The notes under the pieces are model-generated. The model saw only the letters and a list, made by a program, of their open reading frames with translations. It made no database searches and was not told the DNA's origin. Below, piece by piece: positions 39,529-48,770 of a stretch of DNA of 64,000 nucleotides. Position numbers and translations under genes: made by a program. Origin of the DNA: Marinicella rhabdoformis (GTDB taxonomy: Bacteria; Pseudomonadota; Gammaproteobacteria; Xanthomonadales; Marinicellaceae). How positions within the stretch are numbered: the stretch's first letter is position 1; every line of letters begins with the position of its first letter. Where the stretch lies: contig NZ_VTFS01000001.1 in assembly GCF_009671245.1 (NCBI RefSeq), positions 531,914-595,913 of the forward strand, given 5' to 3'.

Positions 39529-42000
39529 ATGTTGAAATCAGTTCCCAGTGCCAATATACACATACCAGACCACACCATCATTGAAAAGATTGGTTCAGGC
39601 GGCATGTCTTCGGTCTATTTGGGCAGACAAATATCTTTGCAAAGAAAGGTCGCGATCAAAGTATTAAAAACCTTGGTCATGGACAACCAAGATTTGGCAG
39701 AACGGTTTGTTCATGAAGCCAAAACCATTGCTTCTTTGGACCACCCTCACATCATCACCATTTATGAAGCCAAGAAATTATCTTCAGGCCTGACTTACTT
39801 CACCATGCCTTATTTGAATCATGGTAATTTTGGTGACATCATTTGCACCAATGCAGATCACTTGATTGATTTGTTGTGTCAAATATGTGAAGGGTTGGCT
39901 TTCGCCCATAACCGTGGTGTGATTCATAGAGACCTCAAGCCTGACAACATCCTGTTTGATCAGTTTGGTCAACTTAAAATTGCTGACTTTGGTATTGCAT
40001 TGAGTAAAGACACCGAACGTCGGACGAAGGATGAACAAATTTTGGGCAGTGCACATTTCATGAGCCCCGAGCAAATTCAAACACGTGACATCAATTACCT
40101 GAGTGACATCTACAGCTTGGGTTGTATCATTTATGAAAAATTGACCGGTGACCACGTTTATGAGGCCAACAACGATTTTGCGGTTTTATTAGCACACATC
40201 AATAAGGCCCCACCAGAACTGCCTAAGGCTTTGTCAAAGTGGCAACCGATTTTAAATCGCTGTCTGGCAAAAAAACCAGAAGACCGATACCAATCCGCAC
40301 TGGAATTAAAAGAAGATTTATTGGCCATCAGAAGCCACAAAGGCAATACCGTTTCAAAACAAAAACGCCAACCACTGTCTTTACCTGCTTGGCTTAAACC
40401 TTGGCAGGCAGGGGCAGTTTGTGCAACCTTGTTGGTGATGGTTTTGGCCGTTGTTCTTTGGCCCAGCAACAAAACCGGCACACAACAACCCTTAAATAAT
40501 GCCAGTTTACCCAGCCCCCTAGACAACATACTAGATAATACCATCACTGAAGTCGAGTCGGCACAAGCCCTGAATAACAATGAGCCTGACTCAACAAATA
40601 CCACAACCCAGGCTGACAGCAGTGCTGTCGTTCCAGCTGAAACAACAGAAGAAGCTGAAACTGCCCAACTGGTGGCGCTTGAGTCATCCGCTGTTGTCAC
40701 TGAAGTCAATCCATTTGAAGCTACCATCTTGCCTGATGAAATTGAAGCATTTGAAGCATTTTCAGATGAGGCTCCAGAAACAACTGCCGAAGCCGTTTTA
40801 TCAGATGACCCATTGGCCATAGACATCAGCTCAATGGTTGTGCTGGATGAAAATGGTCAAGTCATTGACTCACCCGAAAATTACGTGGATTTGCTATTGG
40901 CCCAGGGACAAGCGTTGTTGAAAAAATACCGTCTGACTAAACCATCCGGCGAAAGCGCCATTGATCGATTTAAAGCGGTTTTAGCCATTGAACCAGAGAA
41001 TATTTCCGCCAAAGAAGGCATCAATCAAATCGCAAGGTATTACCTCAGGTTGGTTCAAAGTAAACAAAAATCAGGTGATTTAGCTAAAGCACAAGTTTAT
41101 GCCAAAGCCATGGTCAGTTTTGCCGATGCTGAAGGTGTTGATATCAATTTGTTTGAGTATGATATTAAAAAGATTTCTGATTCAGCCACAGCAGCCATTA
41201 CTGAAGCGATTGCTGATCGTCGCAAAAATAAAAGTGTTGAAGCGTTATTTGCTTTGAACATGGTTTTTGATTCCAGCCCTGAATCGCAAGCGTTATTCAC
41301 ACAATACCAACAAATTCCACAGTTGGGCCTGGTTATTAACTCTGAATCAAGCCACAACATGGTTTTTGTTCCCGGTCAAACCAGCAAACAAGATTTCATG
41401 GTTTCCCAAAACGAAGTCACCGTGGCGCAATACAAAGCGTTCGCAGGAGAAAACGCCAGCAAAGACAAATGTGAACACTTGGGTAGCAAAGGAATTTTTA
41501 AAAGATACTCTTGGCTCAAGCCTCCCTTCGACCAAACCAACACCCACCCTGTTGTTTGTATTACAGCAACTGAAGCACAGGCTTATGCCAACTGGTTAAG
41601 CCAAAAAACGGGTCACAATTATCGACTCCCTACTGCTACCGAATGGCAAACTTTAAACAAGGTTTCTGGCCAAGCTAACAACTGTCAGCAAGCCAATCTG
41701 GCTGGAACAGAAACAAACAGCAAATCTAAAATCACAGACAACCCACTTTCATGTCAAGACGCCCACATGTACACCGCAGCGGCAGGTAGCTTTGCCGCCC
41801 AAAATAACATCAACGACATCAATGGCAATGTGGCTGAATGGACCTTAGATTGCACCACAGGAGCTGACTGTCAACAATTTGCTTTGGCCGGTAATTCTTG
41901 GTCTAGTGGGCAAGGTGAAAAAAACACCCGCATCAATAAAACCAGCAAAGACACACGTGTATCACATGCTGGATTTCGATTGGTCAGAACTTTTGATTAA
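39529..42000 (+). CDS. Membrane Ser/Thr protein kinase fused to a formylglycine-generating-enzyme-like domain
   Basis: The 823-residue protein has a cytosolic PknB-type kinase (residues 15-275: glycine loop IGSGGMSSVYLG, Lys44 in VAIK, HRDLKPDN at 133-140, DFG at 153-155, MSPEQ in the activation segment), a single membrane helix (293-311), an acidic Ser/Thr/Glu-rich linker (about 315-440), a helical stretch, and a C-terminal FGE-sulfatase/SUMF1-like domain (611-823: NEVTVAQYKAF, HPVVCITATEAQAYANWLS, YRLPTATEWQ, INGNVAEWTLDC, HAGFRLVR). The last domain would be periplasmic and may bind a ligand instead of acting as an enzyme. All kinase catalytic residues are present. It converges with the next gene, stops overlapping by 4 bases. 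Confidence 0.92.
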   Translation: MLKSVPSANIHIPDHTIIEKIGSGGMSSVYLGRQISLQRKVAIKVLKTLVMDNQDLAERFVHEAKTIASLDHPHIITIYEAKKLSSGLTYFTMPYLNHGNFGDIICTNADHLIDLLCQICEGLAFAHNRGVIHRDLKPDNILFDQFGQLKIADFGIALSKDTERRTKDEQILGSAHFMSPEQIQTRDINYLSDIYSLGCIIYEKLTGDHVYEANNDFAVLLAHINKAPPELPKALSKWQPILNRCLAKKPEDRYQSALELKEDLLAIRSHKGNTVSKQKRQPLSLPAWLKPWQAGAVCATLLVMVLAVVLWPSNKTGTQQPLNNASLPSPLDNILDNTITEVESAQALNNNEPDSTNTTTQADSSAVVPAETTEEAETAQLVALESSAVVTEVNPFEATILPDEIEAFEAFSDEAPETTAEAVLSDDPLAIDISSMVVLDENGQVIDSPENYVDLLLAQGQALLKKYRLTKPSGESAIDRFKAVLAIEPENISAKEGINQIARYYLRLVQSKQKSGDLAKAQVYAKAMVSFADAEGVDINLFEYDIKKISDSATAAITEAIADRRKNKSVEALFALNMVFDSSPESQALFTQYQQIPQLGLVINSESSHNMVFVPGQTSKQDFMVSQNEVTVAQYKAFAGENASKDKCEHLGSKGIFKRYSWLKPPFDQTNTHPVVCITATEAQAYANWLSQKTGHNYRLPTATEWQTLNKVSGQANNCQQANLAGTETNSKSKITDNPLSCQDAHMYTAAAGSFAAQNNINDINGNVAEWTLDCTTGADCQQFALAGNSWSSGQGEKNTRINKTSKDTRVSHAGFRLVRTFD

Positions 42001-42983
42001 AGCCGTGGTGGATTAGCCAAATGGTCATCGGCCCAAACCTTACGCATGTGTGATTCATCGATGTTTCCACCTGACAAAATCACCAACACTTTTTGTCGTT
42101 TCTGCTTATTTTTCAGCCACTGACAAACCGCACCCATGGTCATGGCAGACGTCGGTTCCACATGCAGTTTCAACACATGCTGTAACCATTGCGTCCAATA
42201 GGCAATGTCATGCTCGTCCACTTCATAGAAGGCATCTAAAGCCATTAAATGTTCAAAGGTTTTATCACCCACCGACAAAGTCATCGCACCATCAGCCAGA
42301 GTGTCCGGACTGCTACCTAAAACTTGTATCGCTCCTGCCCTGATGGATTCTGCCGCATCATTACCATTCAATGGCTCTGCTCCCACCACTTGGCACGTGG
42401 CCGACAATCCACGCACTGCCGCCAAAGTACCAGACAACAATCCACCGCCGCCACAAGGGGCAAACACCGCATTAGGCTCGTCTTTCATTTGTGACCAAGC
42501 TTCTAGGGCTGCCGTGCCTTGACCTGCCATCACCGCTTCGTCATTAAATGGTGGAATCCAAAAGGTGCCTGGTTCTTCAGCCGCTTCCGACACAAGTTGA
42601 TCGACTTCTTGTCGCGTGTCAGCCAAAACCACTTCCGCACCATAGGCACGAGTCGCCTGTGCTTTGACTTGTGATGCAAAGCTCGGCATGTAAATGGTGG
42701 CATCTATACCAAAAGTTCTGGCACTCCAAGCCACTGCTTGGGCGTGGTTGCCAGAAGAGTTAGCAACGACCCTTTTGACCTCACCATGCGCTTCCATCAG
42801 CTTTTGAACTGCATTACAGCCACCACGCGCTTTAAAAGCACCCACTTTTTGAAAACATTCGGCTTTGAAATACACTTCATGACCCAACCATTGATTGAGC
42901 AAAGACGAAGTCACCACAGGTGTTTTATTGATATAAGGTGTTATTCGTTCGGCTGCACGTTGTATGTCAGTTAGTTTTAACAT
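41997..42983 (-). CDS. PLP-dependent threonine/serine dehydratase-like enzyme
   Basis: A fold-type II PLP enzyme of 328 residues without a regulatory ACT domain. PLP lysine is in KVGAFKARGG (about residue 49), the phosphate-binding loop is CGGGGLLSG, and SSGNHAQAVAW is the substrate loop. The short form matches catabolic threonine dehydratase or serine racemase/dehydratase enzymes, giving 2-oxobutyrate or pyruvate plus ammonia; which one cannot be told from sequence alone. 2-oxobutyrate would yield propionyl-CoA, the substrate of the methylcitrate cycle represented here by acnD and prpF. It overlaps the upstream DUF938 gene by 7 bases. Confidence 0.87.
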   Translation of the reverse strand: MLKLTDIQRAAERITPYINKTPVVTSSLLNQWLGHEVYFKAECFQKVGAFKARGGCNAVQKLMEAHGEVKRVVANSSGNHAQAVAWSARTFGIDATIYMPSFASQVKAQATRAYGAEVVLADTRQEVDQLVSEAAEEPGTFWIPPFNDEAVMAGQGTAALEAWSQMKDEPNAVFAPCGGGGLLSGTLAAVRGLSATCQVVGAEPLNGNDAAESIRAGAIQVLGSSPDTLADGAMTLSVGDKTFEHLMALDAFYEVDEHDIAYWTQWLQHVLKLHVEPTSAMTMGAVCQWLKNKQKRQKVLVILSGGNIDESHMRKVWADDHLANPPRL

Positions 42984-43597
42984 TTATTAAATACCAAACA
43001 GCGGTTGTTGGCCGGCATGGTAACGTCTTTTAATAATTTTATTTGCTCAGCCTGCATCAATTCACAAACCGCTTCAAAATCTCTGATACCGCTCAAGGCA
43101 TCTTTGTTTTTTAACCAAATATCAAAATCTGCATTAGAATCTGATGTGAATTCACCATCATAATTGAACGGCCCATAAATTAACACACGAGCCCCTGCCT
43201 TCAAATGTTGACCCAAGTCTTTGATCAATGTTTGCACACATGCCCAAGACATGATGTGCAATGTATTCACGGTCATGACAACATCTGGAACGAAATCGGC
43301 ATCGACCCCAGGAAAAGCTGTTGAACCTGCCTGATAGTGCAGTGGCGGCTTGATGTTTTGAGCGTCAGATTCAGCCAACCATTGCTTGATACCTTGGTGA
43401 TTTTCCAACAATTCACTGGTATGCCAAGTAACGTTCGGCAATTGCGGCGCCATAAAGACGGCATGTTGCCCAGTTCCAGAACCCAGCTCCAAGATGTGCT
43501 TATCATCTGTTCTGATGATTGAATTCAACACATCAAAAATCACTTGTTGGTTGCGCTCACAGGATGGTGCGAATGGTTTTTCTGTGACTTTTGTCAT
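42977..43597 (-). CDS. DUF938 SAM-dependent methyltransferase
   Basis: 206 residues. The DUF938 N-terminus KPFAPSCERNQQVIFDVL is followed by motif I HILELGSGTGQHAVFMA, the acidic loop TWHTSELLENHQGI, and PDVVMTVNTLHIMSW; the family ends with NNRCLVFNK. A class I methyltransferase fold; substrate unknown. It overlaps the downstream dehydratase gene by 7 bases, so both are co-expressed, and it is divergent from the beta-propeller gene with only 53 bases between. Confidence 0.88.
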   Translation of the reverse strand: MTKVTEKPFAPSCERNQQVIFDVLNSIIRTDDKHILELGSGTGQHAVFMAPQLPNVTWHTSELLENHQGIKQWLAESDAQNIKPPLHYQAGSTAFPGVDADFVPDVVMTVNTLHIMSWACVQTLIKDLGQHLKAGARVLIYGPFNYDGEFTSDSNADFDIWLKNKDALSGIRDFEAVCELMQAEQIKLLKDVTMPANNRCLVFNKC

Positions 43598-43650
43598 CTG
43601 ACTTTTTGACTGGTTTTTGATAAGCTGATAATTTTAACGGAATTGTTGTT

Positions 43651-44523
43651 ATGCGTGTCACTGTCTTTTTACTTTTATCCACATTATTTTTCAATGCAAC
43701 AGCCAACCAAAACACCACATGTGACTCACAGCTACTGGTCAGTTCCTGGAAAAACAACAATGTCAAAATCTATGATGGATGCGATTACCGCTTCATCAAA
43801 GACTTGGACACAAAAGGCACACTCAAAGGGCCGCAAGCCATTTTCCAAGACCACAACGGTGATGTCATCGTCATCAGCGAGGGCAATCACCAAATCGTTA
43901 AATATGATGGTAAAACGCTGAAAGAAATAAACATTGTCATTCCAGCGGGTCATATCGAAAATCCCATCAGTGCAGTTCTTGAGGGTGAATTCCATGTTTT
44001 GATACACAGTTATGCAGAAAACAGCATCTACCGTTACGACATGCGCGACTGGCAGCGCACCGACACTTTGCTTGCCAAAGGCAATAAGCACATCAAGGGC
44101 ATAGACTTGGGGCCAAACTTCGGCCCTGAAGGCATGCTTTATGTGCCAGGTTATGACTCAAATAACATCATCAAAATTGACCCAAAAACCAAGCATGTCA
44201 GTGAATTTATTTCAGCTGACCTTGGCATCAATCGACCCAGAACCATTTTATGGCGCGGCAATAAAGCCTATGTTTCAGGATGGGGCAATGCCAACATCTT
44301 TGAACTGAATATACAAGGTCAAATCACACGCATCATGTTTCCGACAGTGACAGGAGCATCTGCGTTACTGTTGGATGGCACTGACCACATGCTTATTTCC
44401 AGCGACCGCAAAAACAGCATTTATCGCTATGGATTCAAAGACGGTAAAGCAGAAGTATTGATTCAAGAAGACAAGGAACATTTAGATGCAAGCACCTATG
44501 TCTATCGTCTGATCAATCATTAA
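43651..44523 (+). CDS. Secreted beta-propeller (NHL/SMP-30-like) protein
   Basis: 290 residues with a signal peptide (MRVTVFLLLSTLFFNATA). The rest is a series of blade-like repeats ending in short hydrophobic strand motifs (QAIFQDHNGDVIVISEGNHQIVKYDG, EGMLYVPGYDSNNIIKID, NKAYVSGWGNANIFELNIQG, HMLISSDRKNSIYRYGF), fitting a six-bladed NHL-type propeller. No catalytic residues can be assigned, so it may be a binding protein. Its stop overlaps the convergent MFS gene by 4 bases. ACGGAA precedes the ATG. Confidence 0.75.
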   Translation: MRVTVFLLLSTLFFNATANQNTTCDSQLLVSSWKNNNVKIYDGCDYRFIKDLDTKGTLKGPQAIFQDHNGDVIVISEGNHQIVKYDGKTLKEINIVIPAGHIENPISAVLEGEFHVLIHSYAENSIYRYDMRDWQRTDTLLAKGNKHIKGIDLGPNFGPEGMLYVPGYDSNNIIKIDPKTKHVSEFISADLGINRPRTILWRGNKAYVSGWGNANIFELNIQGQITRIMFPTVTGASALLLDGTDHMLISSDRKNSIYRYGFKDGKAEVLIQEDKEHLDASTYVYRLINH

Positions 44524-45755
44524 ACCGCAGGACCCAGTAAAGCGTTTTGGCTGTGTCTTTGATTCCAAAGTAAACAAACTGCACTCAAAACCAATACACC
44601 ACCCAACAACAAGGTGTACTTACTGCTGATGATGGTCAAAGGCCCACCAATGACAGCAATGATGAAATTGGCTATACAGAATGTTGACGTTTGTAAACCC
44701 ATCACTTTGCCTTGGCCTAAGTGACCAAAGGCAGTCGACAAGAATGTCGGCACCATGCTGTTACCGACAGCAATCGCACAACCTATCGCCACAAAAATCC
44801 AGCGTATTTCATTCATAGAAACAAAAGGCTGTATGAATAACAAGATTGCCAGGCAAGTGGCACCCACTAACATGGCTTTGACTTCACCCCAAGATGACTG
44901 AATTTTGGGCACAAAAAAACTGCTGACGGTGATCATGGCAGCGGTCAGGAAAATCGTACAAGTGGCAATCGTTTGTGGCGTGGCATTAAATTCATCAACA
45001 AACCACACCGGGTAAAACTCATAAAAAGCATTCAAACCCAAAGTGTATAGAAAATAAAAGCCAAAAACCGGCCAAATCATGCGATTTTTCAATAAACCGA
45101 AGGCATTTTGACTTCTGATTAATTGTTTAACCGTGTGTTTTTCTGGCTCTTTCTTCTCATTGGGTTCATCTTTTTGTAAAACCAAAACAAGCAACAACAA
45201 AGACAAAAGCATACCCACAGCAGCAATTAAAAATAATTCAGCCACACCGAACACCACCAAAAAACCACCCAAGACCGGGCCAATTAACCAACCAGAATAT
45301 GTCGCCGAATACATCAGTGACAATCCACGGGCTTTAGAAATCAGTGGCTCTAATTCAACTGCAATGGCACGGGCAATTGAAATATTGCCTTCACAAACAC
45401 CACTGAGAAATCTGGCCAAAACAAAACCAACAAATGACTCAGACCAAATCGCCCAAGCCGTTAGCACATAGCCCAAAACGGCACCAACCAGTGTAATGGT
45501 GAGGATTTTTTTGCGACCAAACAAGTCTGACAAAGCCCCAATGTACATGCTGCCCAACAACAATCCCAAGGGATAAATGGCCAAGCAAATTGACAACAAC
45601 ATTTTGGGGTGAATCCCCATAAACCGGGTCAATTCATTGGCAGGGTAATCCAAAAAGTAAGGTGCCAACACGGGATAAGGCAAAGCAATCCCTGCTGTAC
45701 CCAGAAAGCCCACTAACATAACCACAAACAGGGTCATGCGTGGCCGTTTACTCAT
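44520..45755 (-). CDS. MFS transporter, probable drug/metabolite efflux
   Basis: 411 residues with 12 predicted membrane helices. The loop 2-3 MFS signature is present as GALSDLFGRKKIL and motif C-like glycines occur in helix 5 (SGWLIGPVLGGFL), typical of antiporters of the TetA/Bcr type. The central loop (about 196-225) is rich in Glu and Lys. Substrate not predictable. Its ATG overlaps the stop of the upstream TPR gene by 4 bases, suggesting joint expression, though no functional link is evident. Confidence 0.88.
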   Translation of the reverse strand: MSKRPRMTLFVVMLVGFLGTAGIALPYPVLAPYFLDYPANELTRFMGIHPKMLLSICLAIYPLGLLLGSMYIGALSDLFGRKKILTITLVGAVLGYVLTAWAIWSESFVGFVLARFLSGVCEGNISIARAIAVELEPLISKARGLSLMYSATYSGWLIGPVLGGFLVVFGVAELFLIAAVGMLLSLLLLVLVLQKDEPNEKKEPEKHTVKQLIRSQNAFGLLKNRMIWPVFGFYFLYTLGLNAFYEFYPVWFVDEFNATPQTIATCTIFLTAAMITVSSFFVPKIQSSWGEVKAMLVGATCLAILLFIQPFVSMNEIRWIFVAIGCAIAVGNSMVPTFLSTAFGHLGQGKVMGLQTSTFCIANFIIAVIGGPLTIISSKYTLLLGGVLVLSAVCLLWNQRHSQNALLGPAV

Positions 45756-48157
45756 TGAGGCTGAACCTGCTGTTTAAATTGTTTGAACTTAATGAATTCT
45801 GTGTATGCCTCATCTGCCCTTTGCCAATATTCATCTATCAATTGGATGGTATCTTTTATCTCTTCTGATTTACCCATTTCAAATAAAATTTCTGCCTTCA
45901 AAAAACGGAATTCAACCAACCTGGGAGATTTTTGTATCAATTCATTGATTAAATCTAACGCCTCATGATATTTCTTAGCAGCAAATATTGTTTTGGCTTT
46001 CTGATAACGAAACTCTTGAATGATCTGCCTTGATGTCAGTGCCAATACCGATTGACTTGCCTCTGAAATGGCCTTGTCATGCCAAACAATGGCATCTTCA
46101 AACTGTCCTTCAGTTCGTTTCAACACTGCTTCATAGTTGTAAATGAATTGTTGATAAACTGACATTTTGAAAGCGGCCATGACTTGCTTGGCCTTTTCCA
46201 AGTTTCGCTTAATGCCTTCACCATCATTTATGATGCTGTGGTATGCCAGCCGCATAAATACAATCGTTTGATTGATCGGTGGTTGTGTACTTTGCTCTAA
46301 CTCATCAAGCATTTGCTTGGCTTTTGCATTCTCTCCTAGAGCAGATACATAAGCCACTTTTTTGCCTTGAAAATTCAATAAGTGAGCGATTGGCGGCAGC
46401 GTTGCTGTCGAGTGAGACTCAGAAAGTTCCAATACCTCTAATGCTTTCTTTAACTCTCCGGTTAAAAGATACATCTGTTCCATCTCGCCATATATGGATA
46501 AGTATTCACTGCTGTTTTTGGCTTCATCCAATAAATCTTTCAGTAAAGGGATGGCTTGATTTGGTTCACCGCCAACACCTATATTTCTGGCGTATTGAAT
46601 TGCAGGTTGAAGCGAGTTGTTGGTAACCAACATGGCTTCCTCAAAGTATGACGATGCTTTTTCAAAATTACCTTCAATCTGACTGACTTTACCCAACTCA
46701 ATCAAAGCGTCCACACTTTGTTTATCGTACTCCAACATTTCATTTAAGGCTTGTTTAGCCAGTACCAACTCACCTTTCAGTGTATAAATTTGACTTAATC
46801 TGTGTAAATGTTGACTCCCTTTTTCTAAAACACTGAGCTTTCGGAAAGCTTCAATCGCATCATCCAAGCGATGCCCTTTAACCACCAAATTTTGCCCCAA
46901 TGAAAACAAGGCTTCAGCACTCTCTGGATACACTTTGACCCAGTTTTCTATGACTTTCAGTGCTTTATCTTCCTGCCCGCTAATACCATATAATAACGCT
47001 TTAACAGTAAACACATCCTCGCCATACAGCTTGTAATCTAAATTCAAAGCTTTTTTGGCCGCTTTTTCAGCTTCACCATAGTCACCCATGTTGATGAACA
47101 ACCTCATTTGTACCACATAGGCTTCCGCTAAGTTTTTATCCAAAGCAACACCTGATAACAAAGCTTCTTTTGCTTTGGCATAATCATTATTAAACTTCAT
47201 TTCATGCAGACCTTTAACCAACCACTGTATGGCTTTGATGTTGGCAGACACATGTTGATCAATTGATAAATCAGGTATTAAGCCAGCCACAGATTGTTGC
47301 GACCCGAGCACCACTGCGGATATTTCTTGAGAGATTACATCTAAAGCAGCCAACCAATTGGTGTGCTGGTGGGTAACTGTTTTAACCAATGCACCTGTCA
47401 TAACATCATACAACTCTGCTTTAAAAGTGACTTGGTCATTTTCTTTAAAGACCTCTCCTTTGACCATCCATTGAGCAAAGCGTTGCTGTGCAATTTGTAA
47501 ATCCAATGACAGCGGTTCCCCTGTGGCTTGAGCAAACCCTTTGTTTTGAAGCCCCCTGCGCATTGACTCAGAATCGTAAGGCGTATCTACTGAAATCAAA
47601 GGGGAGCGCTTTAAATCCTGGCTCAACAGCCAACTGGCACCTCCCGAAAGCCAATCCAATGATTCATCTTCACTGTTGTTTTCAAAAAAGAACAGGTTGA
47701 TTTTTTGGTTCATTCCTTTGTTGGCCACTTCGTAACTGATTGACTCACCTGTGGTTTCATCGACCACCACTTTTTTGCTGATCAAATCATTGGCCTTTGC
47801 AGCGTTTGAATGCTCAGGCAGTGCTGGTGGCATTACTGGCTGTGAAATATTTGAGTCAACGAAATATAAACTCGCCCAACAGGCCAGTACCAGATTCAGA
47901 ATCATAGAAACCGCTTGAAACTTGGTCCACTGATCTTTGCCTGGCTTACCGTGACCCCAAGCCAATATGGCAACTGAGGGCAACAAAATCAACATAAACA
48001 CAAATACATGTGCTGACAACGTTTCAGGGACAGGAAATCGCTCACCCATCCAGTCCGCAATTTCCACACAAAGCCAAAGCGATGCCACATACATACCTAA
48101 TATTTGTGGAATTCGACGTCTCAGCAGTTCAGAAAATAGGCCCTTTTGTTGATTCAT
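45752..48157 (-). CDS. Membrane-anchored TPR protein
   Basis: 801 residues. The N-terminus (FSELLRRRIPQILGMYVASLWLCVEIADW) is the short conserved start of a family of proteobacterial membrane-bound TPR proteins, with three membrane helices (about residues 17-35, 48-66, 81-100). Residues about 150-300 resemble the TolB/adenylate-cyclase-associated region (NLFFFENNSEDESLDWLSGGASWLLSQDLKRSP). From about 310 to 790 there are at least ten TPR-like helical repeats (AEAYVVQMRLFINMGDYGEAEKAAKKAL, AEALFSLGQNLVVKGHRLDDAIEAF). Likely a scaffold or sensor; the usual DNA-binding or cyclase domain of relatives is missing. Confidence 0.82.
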   Translation of the reverse strand: MNQQKGLFSELLRRRIPQILGMYVASLWLCVEIADWMGERFPVPETLSAHVFVFMLILLPSVAILAWGHGKPGKDQWTKFQAVSMILNLVLACWASLYFVDSNISQPVMPPALPEHSNAAKANDLISKKVVVDETTGESISYEVANKGMNQKINLFFFENNSEDESLDWLSGGASWLLSQDLKRSPLISVDTPYDSESMRRGLQNKGFAQATGEPLSLDLQIAQQRFAQWMVKGEVFKENDQVTFKAELYDVMTGALVKTVTHQHTNWLAALDVISQEISAVVLGSQQSVAGLIPDLSIDQHVSANIKAIQWLVKGLHEMKFNNDYAKAKEALLSGVALDKNLAEAYVVQMRLFINMGDYGEAEKAAKKALNLDYKLYGEDVFTVKALLYGISGQEDKALKVIENWVKVYPESAEALFSLGQNLVVKGHRLDDAIEAFRKLSVLEKGSQHLHRLSQIYTLKGELVLAKQALNEMLEYDKQSVDALIELGKVSQIEGNFEKASSYFEEAMLVTNNSLQPAIQYARNIGVGGEPNQAIPLLKDLLDEAKNSSEYLSIYGEMEQMYLLTGELKKALEVLELSESHSTATLPPIAHLLNFQGKKVAYVSALGENAKAKQMLDELEQSTQPPINQTIVFMRLAYHSIINDGEGIKRNLEKAKQVMAAFKMSVYQQFIYNYEAVLKRTEGQFEDAIVWHDKAISEASQSVLALTSRQIIQEFRYQKAKTIFAAKKYHEALDLINELIQKSPRLVEFRFLKAEILFEMGKSEEIKDTIQLIDEYWQRADEAYTEFIKFKQFKQQVQPQ

Positions 48158-48220
48158 CTATTTGGCTCTTTTATTCAAAGCATGGATTATACTATGCAAA
48201 CTTTACTAACAGACTCAAAC

Positions 48221-48427
48221 ATGTCAGAAAATAGATTCATAGATTTAGAAACGCGAATTGCTTTTTTGGAAGACACTGTAAACACATTGAATGAAATGGT
48301 TTATAGACAACAGGAACAGCTGGTTAACTATAAAAGTCACATTCAAAATTTAACCAAGCACATGACACAACTTCAAAGTGATGTTAAGGACAACGCTCCT
48401 GCTGATGAATTGCCTCCACATTACTGA
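48221..48427 (+). CDS. slyX: SlyX family protein
   Basis: 68 residues, a short coiled coil: ENRFIDLETRIAFLEDTVNTLNEMVYRQQEQL, matching the SlyX pattern, with the family's proline-rich end (ELPPHY). The frame is open further upstream (ATG at 48182), but homologues begin just before the LETRIAFLE block, so 48221 is chosen. Role unknown in the family. Divergent from the TPR gene with a 63-base gap. Confidence 0.88.
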   Translation: MSENRFIDLETRIAFLEDTVNTLNEMVYRQQEQLVNYKSHIQNLTKHMTQLQSDVKDNAPADELPPHY

Positions 48428-48513
48428 TTAATGCTCACCATTTACGATAAATCAATGACTTACAGCCATACCTTCGATCTCAAATCTTTAATACGCATTG
48501 GTACAATAACACA

Positions 48514-48544
48514 GCAAACCCATAGTGGTTGCGGGTTTGCGTTT
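48514..48544 (+). terminator. Probable terminator after slyX
   Basis: GCAAACCC (48514-48521) pairs with GGGTTTGC (48533-48540) over an 11-base loop, followed by GTTTGTT. The T-tract is broken by G, so efficiency is uncertain. Confidence 0.6.
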
Positions 48545-48569
48545 GTTATCCACACAGCCTGTGGATAAC
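48545..48569. promoter_or_regulatory. Inverted pair of consensus DnaA boxes
   Basis: TTATCCACA at 48546-48554 and TGTGGATAA at 48560-48568 both match the highest-affinity DnaA box, in inverted orientation 5 bases apart, with the palindrome extended by one base each side. The next 50 bases are AT-rich. Only two boxes are found, and no replication gene is nearby, so an origin is unlikely; a DnaA-binding/regulatory site or just a stem-loop are both possible. Confidence 0.45.
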
Positions 48570-48770
48570 TTTGTTAATAACTATTTAATAATTGCTTAAA
48601 ATGCCCATCAGCTGTAACTATTCGCCACATTGGTTAATTTTTAACCACATGATATATTCCCTTATTATTCAGTAACTTAAAAGATTGTTGTTAGCCGGAG
48701 TTGAAAATCTAAGCAATAAATGCTTGATTGTTATGTCTTGGTTACGGCTTGTGAACAACTGAAGCCAAAA

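Larger units (their letters stand above)
48428..48770. other. Intergenic region between slyX and phrB
   Basis: 343 AT-rich bases with no gene. It contains the slyX terminator hairpin (48514-48544), an inverted DnaA-box pair (48545-48569), a short AT-rich run and, further right, nothing I can assign up to the phrB stop. Confidence 0.5.

Noticed and set aside
48428-48770. Chromosomal origin of replication
   Set aside because: Only two DnaA boxes, no clear unwinding repeats, and no dnaA, gidA or rpmH nearby.
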